DNA from: JBGPIT01 sp041485125
GTDB lineage: Bacteria; Desulfobacterota; Binatia; UTPRO1
Direction of reading: 5' to 3'
DNA: 18,756 nucleotides
NCBI GenBank assembly: GCA_041485125.1
Contig: JBGPIT010000051.1
Coordinates: forward strand, 1-18,756
Below the pieces are notes generated by a model. The model searched no databases. It was not told where the DNA came from and saw only the letters and a list, made by a program, of their open reading frames with translations. Shown one piece after another: positions 1 through 7,376 of the stretch. The first letter of the stretch is position 1. Every line of letters starts with the position of its first letter. Both the position numbers and the translations under genes were made by a program.

Positions 1-1253
1 GTCGCCGTCGGTGTCGGCGCGATGGTGAACGTCGGCGTGGGCGTGGCGGTCACGGTCTTCGTAGCCGTCGGGGTCGGGGTCGCCGTAGTGGTCGCCGTCG
101 CGGTCGGTGTAGGCGTCGCGGTCTTCGTCGGCGTCGGCGTCACCGTCCTGGTGGCGGTCGGCGTCGGCGTCACCGTGATGGTCGCGGTCGGCGTCGGCGT
201 GACGGTCTTCGTCGGCGTGGGCGTGGTGGTCCTTGTAACGGTCGGCGTCGGTGTCACCGTGATGGTCGCGGTCGGCGTCGGCGTGACGGTCTTGGTCGCG
301 GTCGCCGTCGGCGTCGCGGTCGCGACCGGCGGCGGACACTGTGGCGGATAGGGGCCTTGATCGGGGCGCGACAGCGAATCCATGCAATCGACCTTGAACT
401 CGGTCACGCAGTCGACGCACTTCACGAGGTCGTTCAAGTTGTTGATCGGACCACCGCAGGAGGGACCGCTGGGAGGAACGGTGACCGCGGGACAGTGGCC
501 GACGAAGCCGATGCCGCCCGGTCCGAACGGTCCGGGCGACGTGCAGGTGATACCGTCGGTCGAGCCGGTGTCGCACGCCTTGCAGATCGAGGCGACCTTC
601 TTCGACTCGGCCTTGGTGATCGCCGCCGCCGCCTTGCCGTCACCGGGTGCCGGACACGGTAGCGACCCGTTGCCCTTGTCGACGGCCGCGCGGCACTTGC
701 CGAGGATCTTCTGCTTCGCGATCAGAAACTTGGTCGTCTCTTTCCCGATGGAGGTCTGGCACTTGATGAGCGTGCTGTTGCCGCTGGGATTCGCGAGGCT
801 CAGGTAGTAGAGGTCCATCGCCTGACTGATCGCGGCCTTCGCGATGCAATCGAGGCACGTGCCGATGTCGTTGCCGTTCGCTATCCCATTGGTGCAGCTG
901 CCGCCTTCGAAGTTCGGACAACTGCCCGGCCAACCGGCCATGCCGGGGCTCGTCGGGGGAACGGTGTTGTCACACGCCTTGACGATCTTGTCCTTCATCT
1001 TCTGGAGGGCCGGGGCGATCTTGCCGCCGGTGTCGCATCCCGCGATGGTGCCGCCGGGCGCGTTCAGACCGTTGCCGGTCTTGACCTGCGCCTCGTTGCA
1101 CTTCTGAACGATGCTCGCGATCGTCTTGGCGTACTTGCCGTACTCCTTGTTGATCGTTTGTCGACACTTCATGACGTCGGCATGCGCCGTCGCACCGGTC
1201 ACGAGCACTAGAAGCGCAGCGATGGTGAGCAGCGCGCTCTTGTGAGGCCTCAT
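1..1253 (-). CDS. Secreted Cys-rich protein with two homologous modules and a Thr-Pro repeat tail (partial, C-terminus off the left edge)
   Basis: No stop is reached before the window edge, leaving 417 visible codons. The ATG at 1253 is preceded by an AGGAGGA-type ribosome site (complement of 1259-1266). Residues 1-25 are a signal peptide (basic start, Leu/Ala/Val core, AHA before Asp26), so export is expected. Residues 26-306 carry 20 cysteines in two related modules. Module A has C30-21 residues-C52 and ends with a CLDC pair (C133, C136). Module B has C165-21 residues-C187 and ends with CVDC (C279, C282). Both start with a Lys-Cys-containing, Lys-rich amphipathic segment and both have Gly/Pro loops before the CxxC. 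None of the CxxC pairs is followed by His, so they are not c-type haem sites. From about residue 310 the chain is almost purely Thr/Pro/Ala, probably an extended linker or surface stalk. Function unknown; disulfide bonding is inferred. Confidence 0.88.
   Translation of the reverse strand, partial: MRPHKSALLTIAALLVLVTGATAHADVMKCRQTINKEYGKYAKTIASIVQKCNEAQVKTGNGLNAPGGTIAGCDTGGKIAPALQKMKDKIVKACDNTVPPTSPGMAGWPGSCPNFEGGSCTNGIANGNDIGTCLDCIAKAAISQAMDLYYLSLANPSGNSTLIKCQTSIGKETTKFLIAKQKILGKCRAAVDKGNGSLPCPAPGDGKAAAAITKAESKKVASICKACDTGSTDGITCTSPGPFGPGGIGFVGHCPAVTVPPSGPSCGGPINNLNDLVKCVDCVTEFKVDCMDSLSRPDQGPYPPQCPPPVATATPTATATKTVTPTPTATITVTPTPTVTRTTTPTPTKTVTPTPTATITVTPTPTATRTVTPTPTKTATPTPTATATTTATPTPTATKTVTATPTPTFTIAPTPTA
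3..326 (-). repeat. Thr-Pro coding tandem repeat tract
   Basis: This low-complexity DNA encodes ...TPTPTATxTVTPTPT... in the exported protein and continues past the window edge. Units are imperfect multiples of 6 bp. The clearest long copy is a 39-bp exact direct repeat at 171-209 and 255-293, a period of 84 bp (28 codons). The tract is likely to vary in length by slippage or unequal recombination. Confidence 0.85.
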
Positions 1254-1366
1254 GGGATATCCTCCTTTGGCTACAACGAGCCCAGACGGAACGACTGGAG
1301 CGAGCGATTCCTGATTGATCGGCACGCGAGACCGTACGCCCCAAATTTCCACGGCGGAACGGGCAA

Positions 1367-1395
1367 ACTCTGCGCCGCCTCACTCATGGTGTCAA
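1367..1395 (-). promoter_or_regulatory. Possible sigma70-type promoter for the Cys-rich exported protein
   Basis: On the minus strand a perfect -35 box TTGACA (1395-1390) is followed after 17 bp by CAGAGT (1372-1367), which matches the -10 consensus at only 3 of 6 positions. It lies about 115 bp upstream of the ATG at 1253. The -35 is good, the -10 weak, so this is a candidate only. Confidence 0.35.
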
Positions 1396-1404
1396 CGAAA
1401 AAAT

Positions 1405-1419
1405 GCGCCGGACCGGCGC
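1405..1419. promoter_or_regulatory. Inverted repeat between divergent genes (possible operator)
   Basis: GCGCCGG, one base A, then CCGGCGC: a perfect 7-1-7 inverted repeat. It sits 10 bp upstream of the candidate -35 box of the leftward gene and about 80 bp upstream of the OsmC start. It could be a regulator site or chance in GC-rich DNA. The rest of 1254-1501 holds no gene I can support. Confidence 0.3.
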
Positions 1420-1501
1420 AGCTCGATGGCGCAGCGCAGCAGACGGGAGGCGTTGCGGCTCGATCACTTCTCGATCATGCTCGCCGGCCGCGGAGGTCGA
1501 G

Positions 1502-1948
1502 ATGCCGACACATCAATTCAATGCGCGCGTGACGTGGCGGAAGGGCGGCGAGGGCATCGCCGTCGGCAATCATCGCTTGGAGCTCGAGGGCCGACCGGCG
1601 ATCGAGATGTCGGGCGCGCCCCAGTACCGCGGCGACCCTTCGAAGGCGAACCCCGAAGAGCTCTTCGCCGCCGCGCTCGCGTCGTGCCAGCTGTTGACCT
1701 ACCTCGCCTTGGCAGCGCGCGCCGGGATCGAGGTGCTCGCGTACGACGACCACACCGAGGCGACCCTGGCGATCGCTGACAAGAAGATGCGCGTGACCGA
1801 AGTGCGACTCCGCCCGCGTATCACGCTCGCCGCCGGTGCCGACGTCGCCAAGGCCGGTGCGCTCGTCGAGTCGGCACACGACGCGTGCTTCATCGCGAAC
1901 TCGGTCGCGTGCAACGTCCGCATCGAGCCGGAGATCGTGCAAGGCTGA
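1502..1948 (+). CDS. OsmC/Ohr-family peroxiredoxin
   Basis: This 148-residue protein matches the usual length and layout of OsmC family thiol peroxidases, which reduce organic hydroperoxides in the cytoplasm using two cysteines. The conserved NPEELFAAALASCQ segment places the peroxidatic cysteine at C62, and the resolving-type cysteine is C129 in the HDACFIANSV segment. A third cysteine, C137, follows. The start at 1502 was chosen over an upstream in-frame ATG at 1403 because a GGAGGT ribosome site lies at 1492-1497 and homology begins at MPTHQFNARVTW; the 33 extra residues are basic and unlike the family. It is the first gene of an operon with the dehydrogenase and GST downstream, 6 bp away. 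Whether it is OsmC proper or a YhfA-like subgroup cannot be decided by eye. Confidence 0.93.
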   Translation: MPTHQFNARVTWRKGGEGIAVGNHRLELEGRPAIEMSGAPQYRGDPSKANPEELFAAALASCQLLTYLALAARAGIEVLAYDDHTEATLAIADKKMRVTEVRLRPRITLAAGADVAKAGALVESAHDACFIANSVACNVRIEPEIVQG

Positions 1949-1954
1949 GGAACG

Positions 1955-3061
1955 ATGCTTCCACGGACGAGCCGCGCGATCGTACAAGAAGGCCCCCGCC
2001 AGCTCGTCCTGCGCGAGCTGCCGATCCCCGAGATCGACGACGACACCGCCCTGCTCCGCGTCGAGGCGTGCGGGATCTGCGGTAGCGACGTCGAGCAGTA
2101 CACGGGAGCCTTGCCGGTGAGCTTCCCGGTCGTCCCCGGTCATGAGCCGCTCGGCGTGATCGCGGCCATCGGTGACCGCGCCGCCAAGCGCTGGCGCGTC
2201 GACGTCGGCGATCGGGTCGCCGTCGAGGCACCGATCCCGTGCGGCCACTGCCGTAACTGTCGGATCGGCCGCTACCAACTCTGCCGCGGTCGCGGCGGGA
2301 TGTTCGCGCACGGCTACGTGCCGCTGTCGCACCCGCCGGGTCTGTGGGGCGCGTACGCCGAGTACATGCACCTCGATCCGTGCTCGATCGTCCATCGCGT
2401 CCGCGAGGACATCCCCGCCGGGATCGCGGTCATGTTCAATCCGCTCGGCGCCGGGTTCCGCTGGGCCGTCGAGATCCCCGCGACCGGACCGGGCAAGTCC
2501 GTCTTGATTCTCGGGCCGGGTCAGCGCGGCCTCGCGAGCGTCATCGCCGCCCGCGCCGCCGGCGCCGACACCATCATCGTCACCGGCCTTGGGCGCGACG
2601 GCGCCAAGCTCGCCCTCGCCCGCGAGCTCGGCGCCGATCACGTCATCGACGTCGAGCACGAGAACACCCGCGCGCGCGTGAAGGAGCTCACCGGCGGGCG
2701 CGGCGCCGACATCGTCATCGAGGTCTCGTCCTACGCGGCGGAGCCGGTCGCCGAGTCGCTGCACTACGCGGCCGCCGGCGGAACGATCGTCCTCGCCGGC
2801 GTCAAAGGCTTCATCAACGTCCCCGACTTCGTGAGCGACCTGATCGTCGTGAAGGAGCTGACGATCAAGGGCGCGTTCGGCGTCACCACCCCGGCGTACG
2901 AGGCGGCGATTCGCCTGATCGAGTCGGGTCGGGTGCCGCTCGCGAAGATGCACACGCACGAGTTCCCGCTCGAAGACACCGAGCGCGCGATCCAGATGCT
3001 CGCCGGCGAGATCGCGGGCGAGACCAGCATCCATTCCTGTATCGTTCCCGGAGGCGTGTGA
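1955..3061 (+). CDS. Zinc-dependent medium-chain alcohol dehydrogenase (MDR family)
   Basis: This 368-residue cytoplasmic oxidoreductase has an N-terminal GroES-like domain. Its catalytic zinc ligands are C42 (GICGSD) and H63-E64 (PGHE). A complete structural zinc lobe of four cysteines (C96, C99, C102, C110) is present. The Rossmann fold glycine motif is GPGQRG at 187-192. The overall pattern resembles sorbitol, threonine and alcohol dehydrogenases; the substrate cannot be read from the sequence. The ribosome site GAGGA (1947-1951) overlaps the OsmC stop codon, and its own TGA shares its last base with the ATG of the GST gene. Translation of the three genes is therefore probably coupled. The context suggests oxidation or reduction of reactive aldehydes or alcohols alongside peroxide and electrophile removal, which is inference. 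Confidence 0.93.
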   Translation: MLPRTSRAIVQEGPRQLVLRELPIPEIDDDTALLRVEACGICGSDVEQYTGALPVSFPVVPGHEPLGVIAAIGDRAAKRWRVDVGDRVAVEAPIPCGHCRNCRIGRYQLCRGRGGMFAHGYVPLSHPPGLWGAYAEYMHLDPCSIVHRVREDIPAGIAVMFNPLGAGFRWAVEIPATGPGKSVLILGPGQRGLASVIAARAAGADTIIVTGLGRDGAKLALARELGADHVIDVEHENTRARVKELTGGRGADIVIEVSSYAAEPVAESLHYAAAGGTIVLAGVKGFINVPDFVSDLIVVKELTIKGAFGVTTPAYEAAIRLIESGRVPLAKMHTHEFPLEDTERAIQMLAGEIAGETSIHSCIVPGGV

Positions 3062-3819
3062 TGGCGCACCCGGTGCTCTGGCAATTCCGCTATTCGCACT
3101 TCAACGAGAAGGCGCGCTGGGCGCTCGACTACAAGCGCTTCCCGCACGTCCGTCGCTCCCTCCTGCCGGGGCTGCACATTCCGCGCGTGCTGTGGCTCAC
3201 CCGGCAGAAGGCCCTCCCGGTGCTCATGCTCGAGGGCAACACGATCGCCGACTCGACCCGCATCATCGAGGCGCTCGAGCGCGTGCAGCCCGATCCGCCG
3301 CTCTATCCCGCCGATCCCGCCGCGCGCCGGCAGGCGACCTTGCTCGAGGACTTCTTCGACGAGGAGCTCGGGCCGCACCTGCGGCGCGCCCTTTTCTACG
3401 AGCTGCTGCCCTTCACCGACTACGCCGCGGCGTTGATCGCGACCGGCACGTCGGCGACTACGCGGCGGCTCTACCGCGCCGCCTTTCCGCTCATCCGACA
3501 AGTGATGAGGCTCGACATGGGGATCAACGCCGAGAGCGCGGCCGTCAGTCGCGCCAAGGTCGACGCCGCCTTCGATCGCGTCGAGCGCGAGCTGCAGCCG
3601 AGCGGCTATCTCGTCGGCGACCGCTTCAGCGTCGCCGACCTCACCGCCGCTGCCCTGCTCTCGCCGCTGGTCATCCCGCCGGAGTTCCCGTACGCGCTGC
3701 CGGGACCACTGCCGAAGCCGCTCGCGACCTATCGCGAGTCGGTCAGCGGCCGGCGCGGCTATCAATGGGTGCTCGAGATGTATCGCCGCCATCGCGGCAC
3801 GTCGTCGGAGCTCGCATGA
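3061..3819 (+). CDS. Glutathione S-transferase-like protein
   Basis: This 252-residue soluble protein has the two-domain GST architecture. The N-terminal thioredoxin-like fold shows YSHFNEKARWAL (11-22), the cis-proline LPVL (P53) and the glutathione-contacting ADST (63-66). The C-terminal helical domain has the GST hydrophobic core and N-capping box YLVGDRFSVADLTAAALL, with S190 and D193. The start ATG at 3061 overlaps the upstream TGA by one base and has GGAGG at 3050-3054. The middle, about residues 85-165, is longer and more divergent than in typical GSTs, so the electrophile substrate or even a non-catalytic role is open. It is the last gene of the OsmC-dehydrogenase-GST operon and is followed by a hairpin. 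Confidence 0.9.
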   Translation: MAHPVLWQFRYSHFNEKARWALDYKRFPHVRRSLLPGLHIPRVLWLTRQKALPVLMLEGNTIADSTRIIEALERVQPDPPLYPADPAARRQATLLEDFFDEELGPHLRRALFYELLPFTDYAAALIATGTSATTRRLYRAAFPLIRQVMRLDMGINAESAAVSRAKVDAAFDRVERELQPSGYLVGDRFSVADLTAAALLSPLVIPPEFPYALPGPLPKPLATYRESVSGRRGYQWVLEMYRRHRGTSSELA

Positions 3820-3832
3820 ACGCATCGCCACG

Positions 3833-3851
3833 CGCGTGACCACCTCACGCG
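3833..3851 (+). terminator. Candidate intrinsic terminator after the OsmC-dehydrogenase-GST operon
   Basis: A perfect 7-bp stem CGCGTGA / TCACGCG with a five-base loop (3840-3844) starts 13 bases after the GST stop. It is followed by the pyrimidine-rich CCTCTTCC rather than a true T tract, so termination strength is uncertain. Confidence 0.5.
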
Positions 3852-3891
3852 GACCTCTTCCGCATCACCGAACCGTCCGGCCGGCGCGGGG

Positions 3892-3926
3892 TTGACTCAC
3901 CGTCGCGCCGCGACCACCGTCGACCA
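3892..3926 (+). promoter_or_regulatory. Possible promoter and leaderless start of the cyclase-ATPase gene
   Basis: TTGACT at 3892-3897 matches a -35 box. The segment 17 bp downstream (CACCGT, 3915-3920) is a poor -10. No Shine-Dalgarno sequence precedes the ATG at 3927, and a start point here would fall at or next to that ATG. Leaderless translation is therefore possible but unproven. Confidence 0.25.
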
Positions 3927-6900
3927 ATGCGCTGCGTCAGCTGCGGTACCGATCTGATTCCGGGCAAGCAGTTCTGCCACGCGTGCGGCACGCGCGTGCT
4001 GCGGACGTGCGCGAGCTGCGGCGAGACGATCGAGGCCAGCTATCGCTTCTGCCCGCAATGCGGCGCTGCGGCCGGCGACGACACACCGGCACCCGCCGCG
4101 ACCGCGAGCAGCGGCGAGGACCGGCTGCGTCGCCTGACGGAGAACATTCCCGACGTCCTCGCGGAGAAGATCCGCGCCAGCCAGAGCGTGATCGCGGGCG
4201 AGCGCAAGCTCGTCACCGTGCTCTTCTGCGATCTCGTCGGCTCGACGGCGATCGCCGAGCGACTCGACCCCGAGGAGTACCGCGACCTCCTCGAGCAATA
4301 CATGGCGATCGCCTTCCGCGAGATCTACAAGGTCGAGGGCATCGTCAACCGGCTCGCCGGCGACGGCCTGATGGCGCTCTTCGGCGCGCCGATCGCGCAC
4401 GAGGACGCGCCGCACCGGGCGGTGACCGCGGCGCTCGAGATCCGCGACGCCTTCGCCGCGCTGGCGACGACCGTCCTCGCCGAGTCCGGCGTCGATCTCG
4501 CGCTGCGCATCGGCATTCACAGCGGTCCGGTCGTGGTCGGCACCGTCGGCAACGACCTGAAGATGGACTACACCGCGATCGGCGACACGACCAATCTCGC
4601 CTCGCGGCTCGAGAGTGTCGCGCAGCCCGGGACGATCGTGATGAGCGAGGCGACCCACCGGCTGGTGCGCGGCTTCTTCGAGGTCCGGCCGATTGGTCCC
4701 TTCGAGGTGAAAGGCAAGCGCGATCCGGTGACGGCGCACGAGGTGGTCGGTCGGACCGAGCGCACGACACCGATGGCGATCGCGGAGGCGCGCGGTCTGA
4801 CGCCGCTGGTCGCGCGCGACGCCGAGGTCGCGCAGCTCGGCGCCTGCTTCGACCGACTGGAGGGCGGGCTGCCGCAGGTGGTCGCCGTCGTCGGCGAGGC
4901 GGGGAGCGGCAAGTCGCGCCTCATCTACGAGTTCACGCAAAGCCTCGTCGGCACACCGGCGACGATCTTCGAGGCCCGCTGCTCGGCGCTCAGCCGGTCG
5001 GTCCCGTACGCGCCGTGGGTGAGCATGCTGCGCCAGTACTTCGGCGTCGGCTACGGCGACGCGCCCGAGCAGGCGCGGGCGAAGATCGCCGAGCGGGTGC
5101 GCGCCTGGGATCCCGAGCTCGACCACATGTTCCCGATGCTCTGCCACATCCTCGGCGTCCCGGTCGAAGGCGAGAACGCGCCCGAGGGCGAGCTCAAGCA
5201 GGAGACCTTCGAGGCCGTCGAGCGTCTCGTCGGCCTCATGGCCGCCGCCCATCCGGTCGTGATGGTGATCGAGGACCTGCACTGGATCGACGAGGCGTCG
5301 CGGGAGATGCTCGAGATGGCCGTCGCCCACATCCGGCGCGCCCGCATCATGCTGGTGGTGAGCCACCGGCCCGACTACCAAGCGAGCTGGAAGGCGCACG
5401 CGGCGTTCACCCAGCTGAGCCTGCGACCGCTCACCGACGCCGAGGCACCGGAGATCATCCGTGCCGTCGCCGGCGGTGCGCTTCCCCCCGAGCTCGAGCG
5501 CCGCATCGTCGAGAAGGCGGAGGGCAACCCGTTCTTCCTCGAGGAGATCACCCGCGCGCTCGTCGAGGAAGGCTACTTGCTGCGCAGCGACGGCCGCGTG
5601 CGGCTGACGCGGCCGGTCGCCGAGATGCGCATCCCCGGCACCGTGGAGGAGCTGATCGGCGCGCGCCTCGATCGCTTGGGCGCGGCGGCGAAGCGGGTGG
5701 TGCAAGTCGCGTCGGTTCTCGGCCGGCAGTTCCGCAGCGACCAGCTGGCGGAGCTCCTGGCGGGCGAGCAGATCGACGTCACGGCCGAGCTCGCGGCGCT
5801 CGAGCGCCGCGGCATCATCCATCGCAAGACCGTGCTCTCGCGCGACGAGTTCCGCTTCGGCGAGAGCCTGACCCAAGACGTCGCCTACGAGGGCCTGCTC
5901 CTGAAGCAGCGCCGCGAGCTGCACGAGCGGATCGGGACCTTGCTCGACGCCGCGCCGGGCGAGCGCAGCGGCGAGCGCATGGCGCTGCTCGCGCACCACT
6001 TCGTCCGCAGCGAGAACCGCACGAGAGCCGTCGAGGCACTGGTGCACGCGGCGCGCGACGCCGAGCGGGTGCCGTCGTATCGCTCGGCGGCGGAGCACTA
6101 CCGGCAGGCATGGGAGCTCGCCGAGCCGATGCTGTCGGGCGGCACGCCGCCCTCCGAGGCTTTCGTTCGTCTCGCGTTCGAGGCGCTGCACGGCTTCTGC
6201 CGCATGGTCGTGATCTACGGCGTCGAGATCGCGGAGGATCCGACGGCGGTGGCACGGCGCGGTAGTGAGCTCGCGGAGCGCTTCGGCGATCTCGAGACGC
6301 TCGCGGTCGTCGAGTCGCTGCACGGCATGATGATGACGAGCGGTGACGCCGAGCAGTTCAAGCAGGGCGTCGCGCTGGTCGAGAAGGCGCTCGCGATCGC
6401 GCGGCGCGCCGGTCTGACGCTGCCGGCGCTGAGCATCGCGCGGGCGCTTTCGTGGGTCTATCTCTTCGACGGCCGTCTCGACCTCGCCCGCGCCACCAGC
6501 AGCGAGATCCTCACCGGGCTCGAGCGCGCCGGTCAGGGCAGCAGCGACGTCTACTTCGGTGCGCGCTGGATGCACGATCTGATGCTGCTCTGGAGCGACG
6601 ATTACGATGGCGCCGTCGCGGCGTCTCACCAGACGCGCGCCGCGGCGATCGCCGCCGGCAATCGCACCGTCCAGAGCGGCGCCGCGGTCGTGCTGGCGCA
6701 GGTCCATCTCCTGCGCGGCGAATCGCGCGAGGCACGCGACTGGGCCGACCAGGCGCTCGAGATCGCCCGCGCCATCTCCAACCTCGGCGGGCTGCGGCTC
6801 GGCGCGGCCGTCGGCCTGCTCGCGCGCCTCGACCTCGGCGAGAGCATCGCCTTCGGACGCTACGTCGAGATCCTCGACTCGACGCTCTCGACCGGCGGCA

Positions 6901-7319
6901 ACATGGCGCTCGGCATTCGCGTCATGGTGGAGGCGTACCTCGCCGCCGGCGAGAACAAGCGCGCCGAGCGCGCCGCGCGCTTCGGCTATCTCAAGGCCGG
7001 CGGGCGGCTGCGCGAGATGCTGTGCTCGACCGCGATGGGCGACGTGATGTTCGCGGGCGGCTCCGAGCGCTGGGACGACGCCGAACGCTGGTACGAGCGT
7101 GCGCGCGCCTTGGCGCACGAGATCGGCCATCGCTCGACCGTCGCGATGACGTCGCTCGGCCTCGGTGAGATCGCGGCGGGACGCGGCGACCGCGAGACGG
7201 CGCTGCGGTTGGTGAGCGAAGGTCTCGACGTCGCCCGCGCCCTCGGACTGGTGCGCGAGCAGCGTCGCGGCGATCGCGTCTACCTCGAGCTCACCACCGA
7301 CGCGCAACAGCGCGCCTGA
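3927..7319 (+). CDS. Zinc-ribbon / class III nucleotidyl cyclase / AAA ATPase / TPR signalling protein
   Basis: This is a 1130-residue multidomain protein. Residues 3-46 hold two zinc ribbons (CxxC pairs C3-C6, C17-C20, C28-C31, C42-C45). Residues about 93-275 are a class III cyclase domain with metal aspartates D102 (FCDLVGST) and D146 (AGDGLMALFG) and the transition-state pair N223/R227 (NLASR). The purine-selecting Lys position is R142, and the partner Asp position is T216 (YTAIGD), as in class IIIb-type domains. Residues about 292-560 are an AAA/STAND-like ATPase with Walker A GEAGSGKS (323-330) and Walker B VVMVIEDLHWID (444-455). The remainder, to 1130, is helical and TPR-like. The same order occurs in a broad family of bacterial cyclase-ATPase-TPR proteins. 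The product (cAMP, cGMP or none) and the signal sensed are unknown. No membrane segments are visible. Confidence 0.93.
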   Translation: MRCVSCGTDLIPGKQFCHACGTRVLRTCASCGETIEASYRFCPQCGAAAGDDTPAPAATASSGEDRLRRLTENIPDVLAEKIRASQSVIAGERKLVTVLFCDLVGSTAIAERLDPEEYRDLLEQYMAIAFREIYKVEGIVNRLAGDGLMALFGAPIAHEDAPHRAVTAALEIRDAFAALATTVLAESGVDLALRIGIHSGPVVVGTVGNDLKMDYTAIGDTTNLASRLESVAQPGTIVMSEATHRLVRGFFEVRPIGPFEVKGKRDPVTAHEVVGRTERTTPMAIAEARGLTPLVARDAEVAQLGACFDRLEGGLPQVVAVVGEAGSGKSRLIYEFTQSLVGTPATIFEARCSALSRSVPYAPWVSMLRQYFGVGYGDAPEQARAKIAERVRAWDPELDHMFPMLCHILGVPVEGENAPEGELKQETFEAVERLVGLMAAAHPVVMVIEDLHWIDEASREMLEMAVAHIRRARIMLVVSHRPDYQASWKAHAAFTQLSLRPLTDAEAPEIIRAVAGGALPPELERRIVEKAEGNPFFLEEITRALVEEGYLLRSDGRVRLTRPVAEMRIPGTVEELIGARLDRLGAAAKRVVQVASVLGRQFRSDQLAELLAGEQIDVTAELAALERRGIIHRKTVLSRDEFRFGESLTQDVAYEGLLLKQRRELHERIGTLLDAAPGERSGERMALLAHHFVRSENRTRAVEALVHAARDAERVPSYRSAAEHYRQAWELAEPMLSGGTPPSEAFVRLAFEALHGFCRMVVIYGVEIAEDPTAVARRGSELAERFGDLETLAVVESLHGMMMTSGDAEQFKQGVALVEKALAIARRAGLTLPALSIARALSWVYLFDGRLDLARATSSEILTGLERAGQGSSDVYFGARWMHDLMLLWSDDYDGAVAASHQTRAAAIAAGNRTVQSGAAVVLAQVHLLRGESREARDWADQALEIARAISNLGGLRLGAAVGLLARLDLGESIAFGRYVEILDSTLSTGGNMALGIRVMVEAYLAAGENKRAERAARFGYLKAGGRLREMLCSTAMGDVMFAGGSERWDDAERWYERARALAHEIGHRSTVAMTSLGLGEIAAGRGDRETALRLVSEGLDVARALGLVREQRRGDRVYLELTTDAQQRA

Positions 7320-7323
7320 CTCC

Positions 7324-7358
7324 TGGCGACGGCGATCGCACGACGATCGCCGTCGCCA
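7324..7358. terminator. Strong hairpin between convergent genes (bidirectional terminator)
   Basis: A perfect 15-bp stem (left arm 7324-7338, right arm 7344-7358) with a five-base CACGA loop starts 5 bases after the cyclase-ATPase stop. It ends 18 bases before the stop of the convergent hemerythrin gene. There is no run of T on either side, only ...CTTCCTCC, but position and stem length support a shared terminator. Confidence 0.72.
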
Positions 7359-7376
7359 CTTCCTCCGCGACCGAGC

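Noticed and set aside
1..330. CRISPR-like array or non-coding minisatellite
   Set aside because: The repeats have no unique spacers of constant length, and the tract is in frame with a secreted protein.
22..351. Plus-strand Val/Gly repeat protein
   Set aside because: It is the antisense reading of the Thr-Pro tract. The minus frame continues into a signal peptide and Cys-rich protein with a good ribosome site.
434..900. Multihaem cytochrome c from the CxxC motifs of the exported protein
   Set aside because: The residues after the CxxC pairs are Ile, Asp and Val, never His, so there is no haem-binding CxxCH.
1475..3034. 519-codon minus-strand frame opposite OsmC and the dehydrogenase
   Set aside because: It has the same shadow composition (Asp/Arg/Ala/Val-rich) and covers two clear plus-strand enzymes with ribosome sites.
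2344..3060. N-terminal extension of the GST frame
   Set aside because: It is Arg-rich nonsense overlapping the dehydrogenase out of frame. The GST fold begins at the ATG at 3061 with GGAGG before it.
3897..7307. 1136-codon open frame antisense to the cyclase-ATPase gene
   Set aside because: Its translation is Arg/Ala/Asp/His-rich with no domain, while the opposite strand has a full set of motifs. Long antisense frames arise from GC-rich third positions.
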